The position numbers and the translations under genes were made by a program. From the NCBI RefSeq assembly GCF_002278135.3, contig NZ_CP029425.2, positions 2,828,001-2,892,000 on the forward strand: a stretch of DNA of 64,000 nucleotides. Direction: 5' to 3'. The notes beneath the pieces are model-generated. The model was not told the origin of the DNA and did not search any database. It saw only the letters and a list, made by a program, of their open reading frames with translations. Below, piece after piece: positions 26,304 to 33,750 of this stretch. Origin of the DNA: Bradyrhizobium ottawaense. GTDB taxonomy: Bacteria > Pseudomonadota > Alphaproteobacteria > Rhizobiales > Xanthobacteraceae. Each line of letters starts with the position of its first letter. Within the stretch, counting starts at the first letter, position 1.

Positions 26304-26792
26304 TCACGAGCGCGCTTCAGCCGAATTCGCCGCGGCGGATGATTTGGCCGTGGTCCGCAAATTCCTGATGATGATCGCGATCAACGGCACCAGCACCGGC
26401 ACGATCGTGCTGAGCGGATGATGTACCGCGCCTGACACCTGGGCCTGGAGCGCGCGCGCCTCGAGCTGAAGGGCTTCGATGGAGGTGTCGTGAATTTCGT
26501 TGGCGAGCTCGATATCGCGGCCTGACGGAGCGCGGCCGGCGATTGCGAACAGAGCGGCCGCGATGGCGAAATTGACGGCGCCGAGGATGGCCGCCGCGGC
26601 AATCGCGCTCCAGATCTGCACCAGCGCGAAATAGGTCGACAGTTCCAGCATCAGAAGCCCGAACGCCGCGATCAGGGCCGCAAAGGCACGCAGGCCGAGG
26701 CCAACAAGCAGATGGCGCAGCCTGATGTCCGCGATGATCCTGTCGGTGCGCCACAACGCGCGCAGATGTTTGACCACATTCTCGGTATTCAC
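26304..26792 (-). CDS. Holin-like/YqjE-type inner-membrane protein
   Basis: A 162-residue protein with two close membrane segments around residues 30-95 (LRAFAALIAAFGLLML, then IAAAAILGAVNFAIAAALF) and a third near 130-145 (IVPVLVPLIAIII). This matches the phage-holin-superfamily/YqjE family of small membrane proteins usually found next to YqjD/ElaB-like proteins. The GTG start directly abuts the TAG of the upstream gene, so both are one operon. Function is poorly known in the family. Confidence 0.7.
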   Translation of the reverse strand: MNTENVVKHLRALWRTDRIIADIRLRHLLVGLGLRAFAALIAAFGLLMLELSTYFALVQIWSAIAAAAILGAVNFAIAAALFAIAGRAPSGRDIELANEIHDTSIEALQLEARALQAQVSGAVHHPLSTIVPVLVPLIAIIIRNLRTTAKSSAAANSAEARS

Positions 26793-27068
26793 CTAGTGTC
26801 TCCTCAGCATGAAGCCGACAGCGACGCCGAGCGCGAAGGCGGAGGCGAGCGATGTGATCGGACGGTCCGCAATGAGACCCTGAAGCTGCGCCTGCTCTTC
26901 GTCCACGGTCTCGCCGAGCTCGGTCAGCGCCGCCCTGATCTGATGGGCGAGGGCCTCGGCGCGGTCCTTCGAGCTCTCGAACATTTCCTCGCCGGCGGTC
27001 CTCAGCAAGCGTGTGACGTCAACCTTCAGTGCCCGCAATTCTTCGCTCATCCTGTCTCTGTCGAACAT
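26793..27068 (-). CDS. DUF883 (ElaB/YqjD-like) membrane-anchored protein
   Basis: A 91-residue protein with a long amphipathic helix (about 5-65) followed by a short C-terminal membrane anchor, ASAFALGVAVGFMLRRH. Relatives in E. coli bind ribosomes and tether them to the membrane in stationary phase. ATG 27068 is preferred; ATG 27050 is possible. A FixK-type box ends 57 bases upstream, so it is likely made under low oxygen together with the holin-like protein. Confidence 0.75.
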   Translation of the reverse strand: MFDRDRMSEELRALKVDVTRLLRTAGEEMFESSKDRAEALAHQIRAALTELGETVDEEQAQLQGLIADRPITSLASAFALGVAVGFMLRRH

Positions 27069-27125
27069 GGACTTGATATCCCCATTGAATGGACGCAAGC
27101 CTAGGGCCCGCGCGCGCGATCGCGC

Positions 27126-27139
27126 TTGATTTGCGTCAA
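27126..27139. promoter_or_regulatory. FixK/FNR-type box for the DUF883/holin-like operon
   Basis: TTGATTTGCGTCAA matches TTGA-N6-TCAA, 57 bases before the leftward start at 27068. Confidence 0.65.
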
Positions 27140-27160
27140 TCGGGCAGCGCAGTTCAGCTC

Positions 27161-27174
27161 TTGAGACAGGTCAA
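27161..27174. promoter_or_regulatory. FixK/FNR-type box for the MlaE-like operon
   Basis: TTGAGACAGGTCAA matches TTGA-N6-TCAA, 69 bases before GTG 27244. It lies 21 bases from the box serving the opposite strand. Confidence 0.7.
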
Positions 27175-27243
27175 GCGGGCCGCCATATGCTGGCCTAGAA
27201 ATGCCGTCTGAATGGGGACCGATTGTCCCGATGAGGTGGAAGC

Positions 27244-28380
27244 GTGAACCACGAACCGCTGTTGCTCGCGACGCCGTCCGGCGACGTGCTGAACCTGCGC
27301 CCTGAAGGGCCCTGGACCGCCGCGAATGTGGTCACGCTCGAGACGTTGTCCCGGTCGGTCGGTGCCGACGTCGATCGCTCGCGCGTCGTCACCCTGGACA
27401 TGTCGGGCGTCAGTGCGCTCGACACGCTCGGTGCCTGGGTCCTGGAAAAGCTGTCGCGCAGGGCCGCAACATCGGGCAGGTCGGCCGAATTCGTCGGCGT
27501 CGCCGATCATTTCAGCGGGCTGCTGGATGAGGTGCGCCAGGTCAACCGCCACACGCCGGCCCCGACGGCTGCGCCCAATCCGGTGCTGGCGAGGCTGGGC
27601 GATCTCGGCAAGTCCACGGCCGACGCGCGGGAAGACGTCACGATCTTCCTGCAGATGCTCGGCGCATTGTTCATGGCCGTGATAGGCGTGCTGCGTCGGC
27701 CGCGTTCGCTGCGGCTGACCTCGCTGGTGTATCAGCTCTACCGCATCGGGTGGCAGGCGATCCCCATCGTCGCGCTGATCACCTTCCTGATCGGCGCCAT
27801 CATCGCACAGCAGGGCTTCTTCCACTTCCGCAGGTTCGGCGCGGAGTCCTACACCGTCGATATGGTCGGCATCCTGGTGCTGCGCGAGCTCGGCGTGCTG
27901 ATCGTCGCCATCATGGTCGCGGGACGGTCGGGAAGCGCCTACACCGCCGAGCTCGGCTCGATGAAGATGCGCGAGGAGATCGACGCGCTCTCGACCATGG
28001 GGCTCGATCCCGTCGACGTCCTGATCCTGCCGCGCGTTGCGGCCCTGGTCATTGCGCTGCCGATCCTCACCTTCATCGGATCGGTCGCCGCGCTCTATGG
28101 CGGCGGTCTCGTCGCGCAGTTCTATGGCGACATGGGGCCGGCGATCTACATCGCGCGGCTGCACGAGGCCATCTCCGTTACCCATTTCGAGGTGGGCATC
28201 CTGAAGGCGCCGTTCATGGCGCTGGTGATCGGAATCGTGGCCTGCAGCGAGGGCTTGCGCGTCAAGGGCAGCGCGGAGTCGCTGGGGCGGCAGACCACGA
28301 CGTCGGTGGTGAAGTCGATCTTCCTGGTGATCGTGCTCGACGGCCTGTTCGCGATCTTCTTTGCCTCGATCGGAATGTGA
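27244..28380 (+). CDS. MlaE-type ABC permease with N-terminal STAS domain
   Basis: A 378-residue protein. Residues about 15-100 form a STAS-like domain (VVTLDMSGVSALDTLGAWVLE), and residues about 130-378 form the MlaE permease with several membrane segments and the EEIDALSTMGLDPVDVLILPR motif that contacts the ATPase. MlaE-type systems move phospholipids or other lipids between membranes. GTG 27244 follows GAGGTGG. The stop is 2 bases before the ATPase gene. In E. coli the STAS protein MlaB is separate; here it is fused. Confidence 0.88.
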   Translation: MNHEPLLLATPSGDVLNLRPEGPWTAANVVTLETLSRSVGADVDRSRVVTLDMSGVSALDTLGAWVLEKLSRRAATSGRSAEFVGVADHFSGLLDEVRQVNRHTPAPTAAPNPVLARLGDLGKSTADAREDVTIFLQMLGALFMAVIGVLRRPRSLRLTSLVYQLYRIGWQAIPIVALITFLIGAIIAQQGFFHFRRFGAESYTVDMVGILVLRELGVLIVAIMVAGRSGSAYTAELGSMKMREEIDALSTMGLDPVDVLILPRVAALVIALPILTFIGSVAALYGGGLVAQFYGDMGPAIYIARLHEAISVTHFEVGILKAPFMALVIGIVACSEGLRVKGSAESLGRQTTTSVVKSIFLVIVLDGLFAIFFASIGM

Positions 28381-28382
28381 CG

Positions 28383-29150
28383 ATGGACGTATCGCAGGAC
28401 GAGTTCGCGATCCGCGTCCGTGATCTCGTGGTCGGATTCGGCCGCCAGACCGTGCTCGACCATCTGTCGCTCGACGTTCGCCGCGGCGAGATTCTCGGGC
28501 TGGTGGGGGCGTCCGGCGGCGGCAAGTCGGTGCTGATGCGCACCATCATCGGCCTCATCCCGCGCCAGGGCGGGACCATCGAGGTCATGGGCCAGCCCAC
28601 CGGCGGCCACGGCCGCGGCGCAGCCACGACATGGGGCATCCTGTTCCAGCAAGGCGCGCTGTTCTCCTCGCTGACGGTCCGCCAGAACGTCCAGTTTCCC
28701 TTACGCGAAAATCTTGTCCTGTCGCAGGAGCTGATGGACGAGATCGCGATCGCCAAGCTCGAGATGGTCGGCTTGCGCGCCCAGGACGCCGACAAATATC
28801 CGGCGGAGCTGTCGGGCGGCATGACCAAGCGCGTGGCGCTGGCGCGCGCGCTCGCGCTCGATCCGCCGATCCTGTTCCTGGACGAGCCGACCTCCGGCCT
28901 CGATCCGATCGCCGCCGGCGATTTCGACGCGCTGATCACGACGCTGCAAAGAACGCTGGGGCTGACCGTGTTCATGGTGACCCACGACCTTGCGAGCCTG
29001 ACCACGGTCTGCGACCGCGTCGCCGCGCTGGCCGACGGCAAGATCGTGGCGATCGGCCCGATGCGCGAATTGCTGCAATCCGAGCATCCCTGGGTGCGCG
29101 CCTATTTCCACGGCAAGCGCTCGCAGATGCTGCAACACGAGATGAGATGA
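28383..29150 (+). CDS. MlaF-type ABC transporter ATPase
   Basis: A 255-residue ATPase with Walker A GASGGGKS, Q-loop in ILFQQGALF, signature LSGGM, Walker B ILFLDEP and the switch His in VMVTHDL-type context (FMVTHDLA). It powers the permease encoded just upstream. The next gene begins 3 bases after its stop. Confidence 0.92.
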   Translation: MDVSQDEFAIRVRDLVVGFGRQTVLDHLSLDVRRGEILGLVGASGGGKSVLMRTIIGLIPRQGGTIEVMGQPTGGHGRGAATTWGILFQQGALFSSLTVRQNVQFPLRENLVLSQELMDEIAIAKLEMVGLRAQDADKYPAELSGGMTKRVALARALALDPPILFLDEPTSGLDPIAAGDFDALITTLQRTLGLTVFMVTHDLASLTTVCDRVAALADGKIVAIGPMRELLQSEHPWVRAYFHGKRSQMLQHEMR

Positions 29151-29153
29151 GAC

Positions 29154-30257
29154 ATGGAAACCCGCGCTCCCTACGTGCTGATCGGCAGTTTCGTGCTGGC
29201 CGCGATCCTCGCGGTGTTCGGCTTCGTCTATTGGCTGAACAACACCGGCGGCATCGGGCCGCGTACGAACTACCACGTGCAGTTTCAGGGGCCGGTCCCG
29301 GGCCTCCTGGTCGGCGCCGGTGTGCTGTTCAACGGCATCCGTGTCGGTGAGGTGACCCAGCTCGCGCTCGCGCCGGATAACCCGCGCTTCGTCAATGCGA
29401 CGATCTCGGTTGCGACCGCCACGCCGGTGCGTTCCGACACCAGGGTCGGCCTCGAATTCCAGGGCCTGACCGGCGTGCCGGTGGTGACGTTGGAGGGCGG
29501 GGTTGTCGTTGCCAAATCCGGCGAGCCCGTGACCTTGATCGCCGAGGCCGGCGCCGGCCAGAGCATGACGCAGGCGGCGCGCGATGCGCTGCGGCGGGTC
29601 GACACGGTGCTTCAGGACAATTCCGGCCCGCTGAAGGACACCATCGCGAATTTCAGGACGTTCTCCGACGGCCTCGCGCGCAACACCGGCAAGCTCGACG
29701 GCATCATTGCGGGCCTGGAGAAGATGACCGGCGGTGGGACGCCCGCGCAGAAAATAACCTACGACCTGCGCACGCCGAAGAATCTCGGGCCGGCCGGCAA
29801 GACGCTCTCCGCTTCCCTGGCCATTCCCGAGCCGACCGCGGTCGCAATGCTGCAGACCCAGCGCATGCTGTTCGCGCCCGTCGGGGACAGACCGGGCTTT
29901 GCGGATTTCCTCTGGGCCGACAGCATTCCAAAATTGGTGCAGGCACGCCTGATCGACAGTTTTGAGAATTACGACATCGCCCACGCCCCCCTACGCACGA
30001 CCGACCTCGGTCAGGCGGATTACCAGCTCCTGATCGACATCCGGCGCTTTCGGATCGCCACGGAGGGCGAGGCACGGGTGGAGATCGAACTGTCGGCGCG
30101 GATCGTCGACAAGAACGGCAAGGTGGTGGCATCCCGCCTGGTCGAGACCAGCGAAAAGCTCGACAAGGTCGAGCCGGCCGCTGCAGTCGCCGCCTTCGAT
30201 GCAGCCTTTGCCCGCATCGCCAAGGAGCTGATCGGGTGGAGCGTGCAGGCAGTGTGA
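29154..30257 (+). CDS. MlaD (MCE) domain protein fused to a PqiC-like auxiliary domain
   Basis: A 367-residue protein with an N-terminal membrane anchor (about 8-30), one MCE domain (about 38-118, with GLLVGAGVLFNGIRVGEV), a helical linker, and from about residue 200 a domain resembling the ABC-transport auxiliary lipoprotein family (PqiC/DUF330; begins ITYDLRTP, includes YQLLIDIRRFRI). The MCE ring binds lipid in the periplasm. In other bacteria the auxiliary part is a separate lipoprotein; here it has no lipobox and is fused. A gap of 3 bases to the ATPase gene shows one operon. Confidence 0.82.
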   Translation: METRAPYVLIGSFVLAAILAVFGFVYWLNNTGGIGPRTNYHVQFQGPVPGLLVGAGVLFNGIRVGEVTQLALAPDNPRFVNATISVATATPVRSDTRVGLEFQGLTGVPVVTLEGGVVVAKSGEPVTLIAEAGAGQSMTQAARDALRRVDTVLQDNSGPLKDTIANFRTFSDGLARNTGKLDGIIAGLEKMTGGGTPAQKITYDLRTPKNLGPAGKTLSASLAIPEPTAVAMLQTQRMLFAPVGDRPGFADFLWADSIPKLVQARLIDSFENYDIAHAPLRTTDLGQADYQLLIDIRRFRIATEGEARVEIELSARIVDKNGKVVASRLVETSEKLDKVEPAAAVAAFDAAFARIAKELIGWSVQAV

Positions 30258-30263
30258 CGCCGT

Positions 30264-30581
30264 CTATTCCAGCGTCTTCAGGTAGGACAGGAGATCGTGG
30301 ATCTGGTCCGGACTGAGCTCGAAGGCCGGCATGTCGTCGTGACCGGTGTAGATCCCTTCGGCCAGCGCCTCACCAAGGGTCTCGATCGGATAACGCCGGT
30401 GCAGCGTGCGTAGCGGAGGCGCGCCCTCGAGCGGGCTGTGGGAGACGCGGTCGATCGCGTGACAGCGTGCGCAATTGGCCCGTGCGAAGGCCTTGCCGCG
30501 TTGTTCGGCGGTCGGGGCCGCCAGCGCAGGCGTCATCAGAAGCAGCCCAATCAGGCCGTGACGCAGGGCGGCTTGCAGCAT
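30264..30581 (-). CDS. Small periplasmic cytochrome c
   Basis: A 105-residue class I c-type cytochrome. A signal peptide (about 1-21, LIGLLLMTPALAA) precedes the heme motif CARCH at 37-41; Met84 in DDMPAF is the likely distal ligand. It would carry single electrons in the periplasm. ATG 30581 was chosen because the signal peptide begins there; the frame is open slightly further. It lies convergent to the MCE gene with 6 bases between, and has a FixK box 56 bases upstream, shared with the regulator gene. Confidence 0.85.
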   Translation of the reverse strand: MLQAALRHGLIGLLLMTPALAAPTAEQRGKAFARANCARCHAIDRVSHSPLEGAPPLRTLHRRYPIETLGEALAEGIYTGHDDMPAFELSPDQIHDLLSYLKTLE

Positions 30582-30637
30582 GGAAAGTGATCCCGTCGAA
30601 CTCTGGAAGCAGAATATGACGGGGATGCCACTCAAAT

Positions 30638-30651
30638 TTGATCTCTGTCAA
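30638..30651. promoter_or_regulatory. FixK/FNR-type box between cytochrome c and fixK1
   Basis: TTGATCTCTGTCAA matches TTGA-N6-TCAA. It is 56 bases from the cytochrome start and 83 bases from the regulator start, so either or both may use it. Confidence 0.7.
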
Positions 30652-30734
30652 TTGGCTTTGGCGCAGTGCAGTAAAATGCACGGGCGCGGTGGACCCGACC
30701 CGGTGTCGGGAGCAGCCGGCGCGGGGAGCGGTGG

Positions 30735-31448
30735 ATGAAGCCTTCCGTGGTCACGATTGAGCCGAACGGGCATTTTTGCAGCGATTGCGCCGTACGCGGA
30801 GCGGCGGTTTGTTCGTCGCTGGATGCGGCCGAGCTCAGGGAATTCGAGCATCTCGGCCGCCGCGTTCATTTTGACTCCGGCGAGACCGTGTTCTCCGAGG
30901 AGGACATGACGACCTCGTTCTACAACGTCCTCGAAGGCGTCATGCGGCTGTACAAGCTGCTGCCCGACGGCCGGCGGCAGATCGTCGGTTTTGCCTTGCC
31001 CGGCGATTTCCTGGGGATGAACATCTCCGGCCGGCACAATTTTTCGGCCGATGCGATCGGCGCGGTGACCGTGTGCCAGTTTGCCAAAGCGCCCTTCGGC
31101 CGCTTCATCGAGGACCGGCCGCAGCTGCTCAGGCGGATCAACGAGCTGGCCATCCGCGAATTGAGCCAGGCACGCGACCATATGGTCCTGCTCGGCCGAC
31201 GCTCGGCCGACGAGAAGGTCGCGACCTTCCTGCTCGGCTGGCGGGAAAGGCAGGTCGCGCTCAAGGGTCTGTCCGACACGGTCCCGCTTCCGATGAGCCG
31301 TCAGGACATCGCCGACTATCTCGGCCTGACCATCGAAACCGTCAGTCGCACCTTCACCAAGCTGGAGCGTCACGGCGTGATCGAGATCATTCACGGCGGC
31401 ATCAGCCTGCTCGATCCTGTCCGTGCCGAGGCGCTGGCCGCAGCCTGA
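30735..31448 (+). CDS. fixK1: Oxygen-sensing FNR/FixK1-type transcriptional regulator
   Basis: A 237-residue Crp/Fnr-family regulator. Cys15, Cys18 and Cys26 (C-x2-C-x7-C) with Cys114 match the ligands of the oxygen-labile 4Fe-4S cluster of FNR, AadR and FixK1. After the nucleotide-binding-like fold comes a helix-turn-helix with LTIETVSRTFTKLE, the E-x-x-S-R recognition pattern for TTGAT half-sites. It should activate the TTGA-N6-TCAA promoters around it when oxygen is low. FixK2-type proteins lack the Cys cluster, so FixK1/FnrN is the closer match. I recall fixK1 and a phaC gene lying near each other in B. diazoefficiens. Confidence 0.8.
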   Translation: MKPSVVTIEPNGHFCSDCAVRGAAVCSSLDAAELREFEHLGRRVHFDSGETVFSEEDMTTSFYNVLEGVMRLYKLLPDGRRQIVGFALPGDFLGMNISGRHNFSADAIGAVTVCQFAKAPFGRFIEDRPQLLRRINELAIRELSQARDHMVLLGRRSADEKVATFLLGWRERQVALKGLSDTVPLPMSRQDIADYLGLTIETVSRTFTKLERHGVIEIIHGGISLLDPVRAEALAAA

Positions 31449-31476
31449 TAGCCCATCCGCAACGCCCCCGACGTTT

Positions 31477-31490
31477 TTGATCTCGATCAA
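31477..31490. promoter_or_regulatory. Perfectly palindromic FixK/FNR box for a microprotein gene
   Basis: TTGATCTCGATCAA is a TTGA-N6-TCAA site, symmetric in its outer ten bases, ending 52 bases before ATG 31543. Confidence 0.75.
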
Positions 31491-31542
31491 TGACGCTGGC
31501 CTGCTGCAGCAAAATAATGCCCCAGACCTTTGGGAGGGGATA

Positions 31543-31668
31543 ATGCCCGCTGATGCGTTGCTGGTGACCATCGTCGTCGTCGCGATCTTCGTCGCATTCG
31601 CCGCAGCTCTGGCTTGGGCAGACCGGCAAACCAGTGCGGGCCGGCTCGATCCGGATTCCAAGCGCTGA
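31543..31668 (+). CDS. 41-residue single-span membrane microprotein
   Basis: The product starts MPADALLVTIVVVAIF, has one hydrophobic segment at about residues 6-26, and a polar, positively ended tail finishing DPDSKR. GGGAGGGG stands just before the ATG, and a FixK box lies 52 bases upstream, so translation and low-oxygen transcription are both well supported. I do not recognise the family. Small single-span proteins often stabilise terminal oxidases or transporters; that is only an analogy here. It could be tested by tagging its product or checking conservation in relatives. Confidence 0.7.
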   Translation: MPADALLVTIVVVAIFVAFAAALAWADRQTSAGRLDPDSKR

Positions 31669-31942
31669 CCTCCTGAGGTCTTGATCCGCTCAGACGCGCC
31701 AACAGCCGACGCTTGGCCGGCTTGGCCTTCGCCAGCGCCTCAACGCAAGCGCGGCTTGCGCTGCCTGCAACTCTGCATCGACCGGACCGCATCGGCGCAT
31801 CCTTCGGATGCAGGCTTTCGGCTTGAACGCGGCCTTTTCGGGGCATTTGCCACAAATCGCGCGGGTGCTTTCCGGTTGAAAAGCCTGATAACGTTGACTA
31901 CGCAGGAACCTCAGTGCCTCGCAGTCTTAGGAGCCCCGCGGC

Positions 31943-32671
31943 GTGCCTCAGGACAAGACCGGCGACCCCCGACAGTCGGCGGGCAATAAACTATCGGTCC
32001 TGCGCAAGCACCCGATCTTCGCGGATCTGGAGCCGGAAGCGCTCGATCAGCTTTGCCGCTACGCCAAGCACACCACCGTGAAGCGCGGCGCGACGATCGC
32101 TGCCAAGGGCGATCCCGGCAACAATCTGTTTGCGGTGATCACGGGGACAGTGAAGATTTCCTCCTCGTCGCCCGACGGACGGAACGCCATTCTCAATCTG
32201 ATCGGTCCCGGAGAAATCTTCGGCGAGATCGCGGTGCTTGACGGCGCTCCCCGGTCAGCCGATGCGACCGCCAACACCAATTGCGAGCTCTACATCATCG
32301 ATCGCCGGGACTTCCTCCCGTTCGTGAAGAGCCAGCCGGCGCTGGCGATGAAATTCATCGAGCTGCTCTGCGCCCGTCTGCGCTGGACCAGCCAGCAGGT
32401 CGAGCAGGTCATCCTGCAAAATCTGCCGGGGCGGCTGGCGAGCGCGCTGCTCGGTCTCACCGAGGAGCGCAAGTTCGACTCCGGCAGCGGCACGCTCGCC
32501 ATCACGCAGCAGGAGATCAGCGAGATGGTGGGGATGACGCGCGAGAGCATCAACAAGCAATTGCGCGCCTGGGCCGGCCGCAACTGGGTTCGCCTCGAGC
32601 ACGGCGCCATCGTCGTGCTCGATACGGATGCGCTGCGCGAACTCGCCGAGAGCGGCCTCGACGGCGAGTGA
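31943..32671 (+). CDS. Crp/Fnr family regulator without Fe-S cysteines
   Basis: A 242-residue regulator with an N-terminal cyclic-nucleotide-binding-like fold (VKRGATIAAKGDPGNNLF, then GEIFGEIAVLDGAPRSADA with the phosphate-cassette-like GEIAVLDGAPRSA) and a C-terminal helix-turn-helix (ITQQEISEMVGMTRESINKQL). The binding cassette looks intact, so a cyclic nucleotide could be the ligand. No N-terminal Cys motif is present. GTG 31943 follows TAGGAG by nine bases. It lies after the microprotein gene with a 274-base gap and no FixK box of its own. Confidence 0.82.
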   Translation: MPQDKTGDPRQSAGNKLSVLRKHPIFADLEPEALDQLCRYAKHTTVKRGATIAAKGDPGNNLFAVITGTVKISSSSPDGRNAILNLIGPGEIFGEIAVLDGAPRSADATANTNCELYIIDRRDFLPFVKSQPALAMKFIELLCARLRWTSQQVEQVILQNLPGRLASALLGLTEERKFDSGSGTLAITQQEISEMVGMTRESINKQLRAWAGRNWVRLEHGAIVVLDTDALRELAESGLDGE

Positions 32672-32681
32672 GCGCGTACGC

Positions 32682-33494
32682 CTAGCCATCGATGATGGCG
32701 ACTGCGCGGGTCCAGCCCGCGGAGGCGCGTTCGATCTTCACCGGAAAGCACGAGACCGTGAAGCCGGTCGAGGGCAGCTGGTCGAGATTGTGCAGTTTCT
32801 CCAGATGGCAATAGCCGATGTGCCGTCCCGCCTTGTGGCCTTCCCAGATCAGGCCGGCATCTTTTGTCTCGGCATATTTCTTCGCGGTGTAGAGGAACGG
32901 CGCGTCCCAGCTCCAGCCGTCCGTGCCGGTCAGCCGCACCCCGCGTTCGAGCAGATACATGGTGGCCTCATAGCCCATGCCGCAGCCGGAATTGACGTAG
33001 TCGGCCTTGCCGAATTTGGCGCCGGCGCTGGTGTTGACGACCACGATCTCTAGCGGCGACAGCGCGTGCCCGATGCGCTTCAGCTCCTTCTCGACGTCCT
33101 CAGCACTCGCCACGTAGCCGTCGGGCAGATGCCGGAAGTCGAGCTTCACGCCGGGCTGAAAGCACCATTCCAGCGGCACCTCGTCGATCGTCCAAGACCG
33201 CTCGCCGCGGTTCATGGTCGGATGGAAGTGCCAGGGCGCATCGAGATGCGTGCCGTTATGGGTCGACAGCGAGACCTGCTCGACGGCCCAGCCCTGGCCA
33301 TCGGGCAAATCCTGCGCCTTGAGGCCGTCGAAAAACTGCAGCATGCGCGGCAGGCCCTGCTGGTGATCGATGTACTGGATGGTCGGATGGTTGCCCGGCG
33401 GATCGGCCGTCACGTCGTTTCTGAGCGGCACCGAGATATCGATCAGCTTCCGCGGCATGGGCATTCCTTCGAAATAGTCCGCTGTTTCGGACAT
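32682..33494 (-). CDS. Cyclase/kynurenine-formamidase-like metal-dependent hydrolase
   Basis: A 270-residue protein of the cyclase family. The metal-binding motif HNGTHLDAPWHF is present with His79, His83, Asp85 and His89. Members hydrolyse N-formylkynurenine, isatin or similar amides and lactones. It is convergent with the Crp gene (10 bases between) and divergent from a TRAP transporter operon, with a long palindrome in the shared gap. It may process the compound imported by that transporter (inference). Confidence 0.82.
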   Translation of the reverse strand: MSETADYFEGMPMPRKLIDISVPLRNDVTADPPGNHPTIQYIDHQQGLPRMLQFFDGLKAQDLPDGQGWAVEQVSLSTHNGTHLDAPWHFHPTMNRGERSWTIDEVPLEWCFQPGVKLDFRHLPDGYVASAEDVEKELKRIGHALSPLEIVVVNTSAGAKFGKADYVNSGCGMGYEATMYLLERGVRLTGTDGWSWDAPFLYTAKKYAETKDAGLIWEGHKAGRHIGYCHLEKLHNLDQLPSTGFTVSCFPVKIERASAGWTRAVAIIDG

Positions 33495-33582
33495 CTTGAG
33501 GAGCCTCTCTTGGTCGCGTCAAGTCACGTGCCGGCGACGCAAGCCGTCCCGCCGGCTTCCACGACGACGCGAATTGCGCCAG

Positions 33583-33613
33583 ATTGATCGATGCAACTGC
33601 TGCATCGATCAAT
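33583..33613. promoter_or_regulatory. 31-base perfect palindrome in a divergent promoter region
   Basis: Arms ATTGATCGATGCA (33583-33595) and TGCATCGATCAAT (33601-33613) are perfect reverse complements around a 5-base centre. It lies 88 bases before the cyclase start and 137 bases before the TRAP gene. No T-run follows, so an operator is more likely than a terminator. Confidence 0.6.
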
Positions 33614-33750
33614 GCCGGATTTGGCTTGGACATGGAATGCCGCGCGCCCTAGGGACGACATTGGCGCTTGACTTCACACCTGAAGGGGAGCGACCCAAGG
33701 CGGCCTGCAGCCTGCCGACAACGACATAATCAACCCAGGAGGAAGCCCAG

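Noticed and set aside
31669..31942. A plus-strand frame (31681-31989) before the second Crp gene
   Set aside because: No ribosome site or motif and it overlaps the start of the Crp-family gene; only a small CGCAAGC/GCTTGCG hairpin is present.
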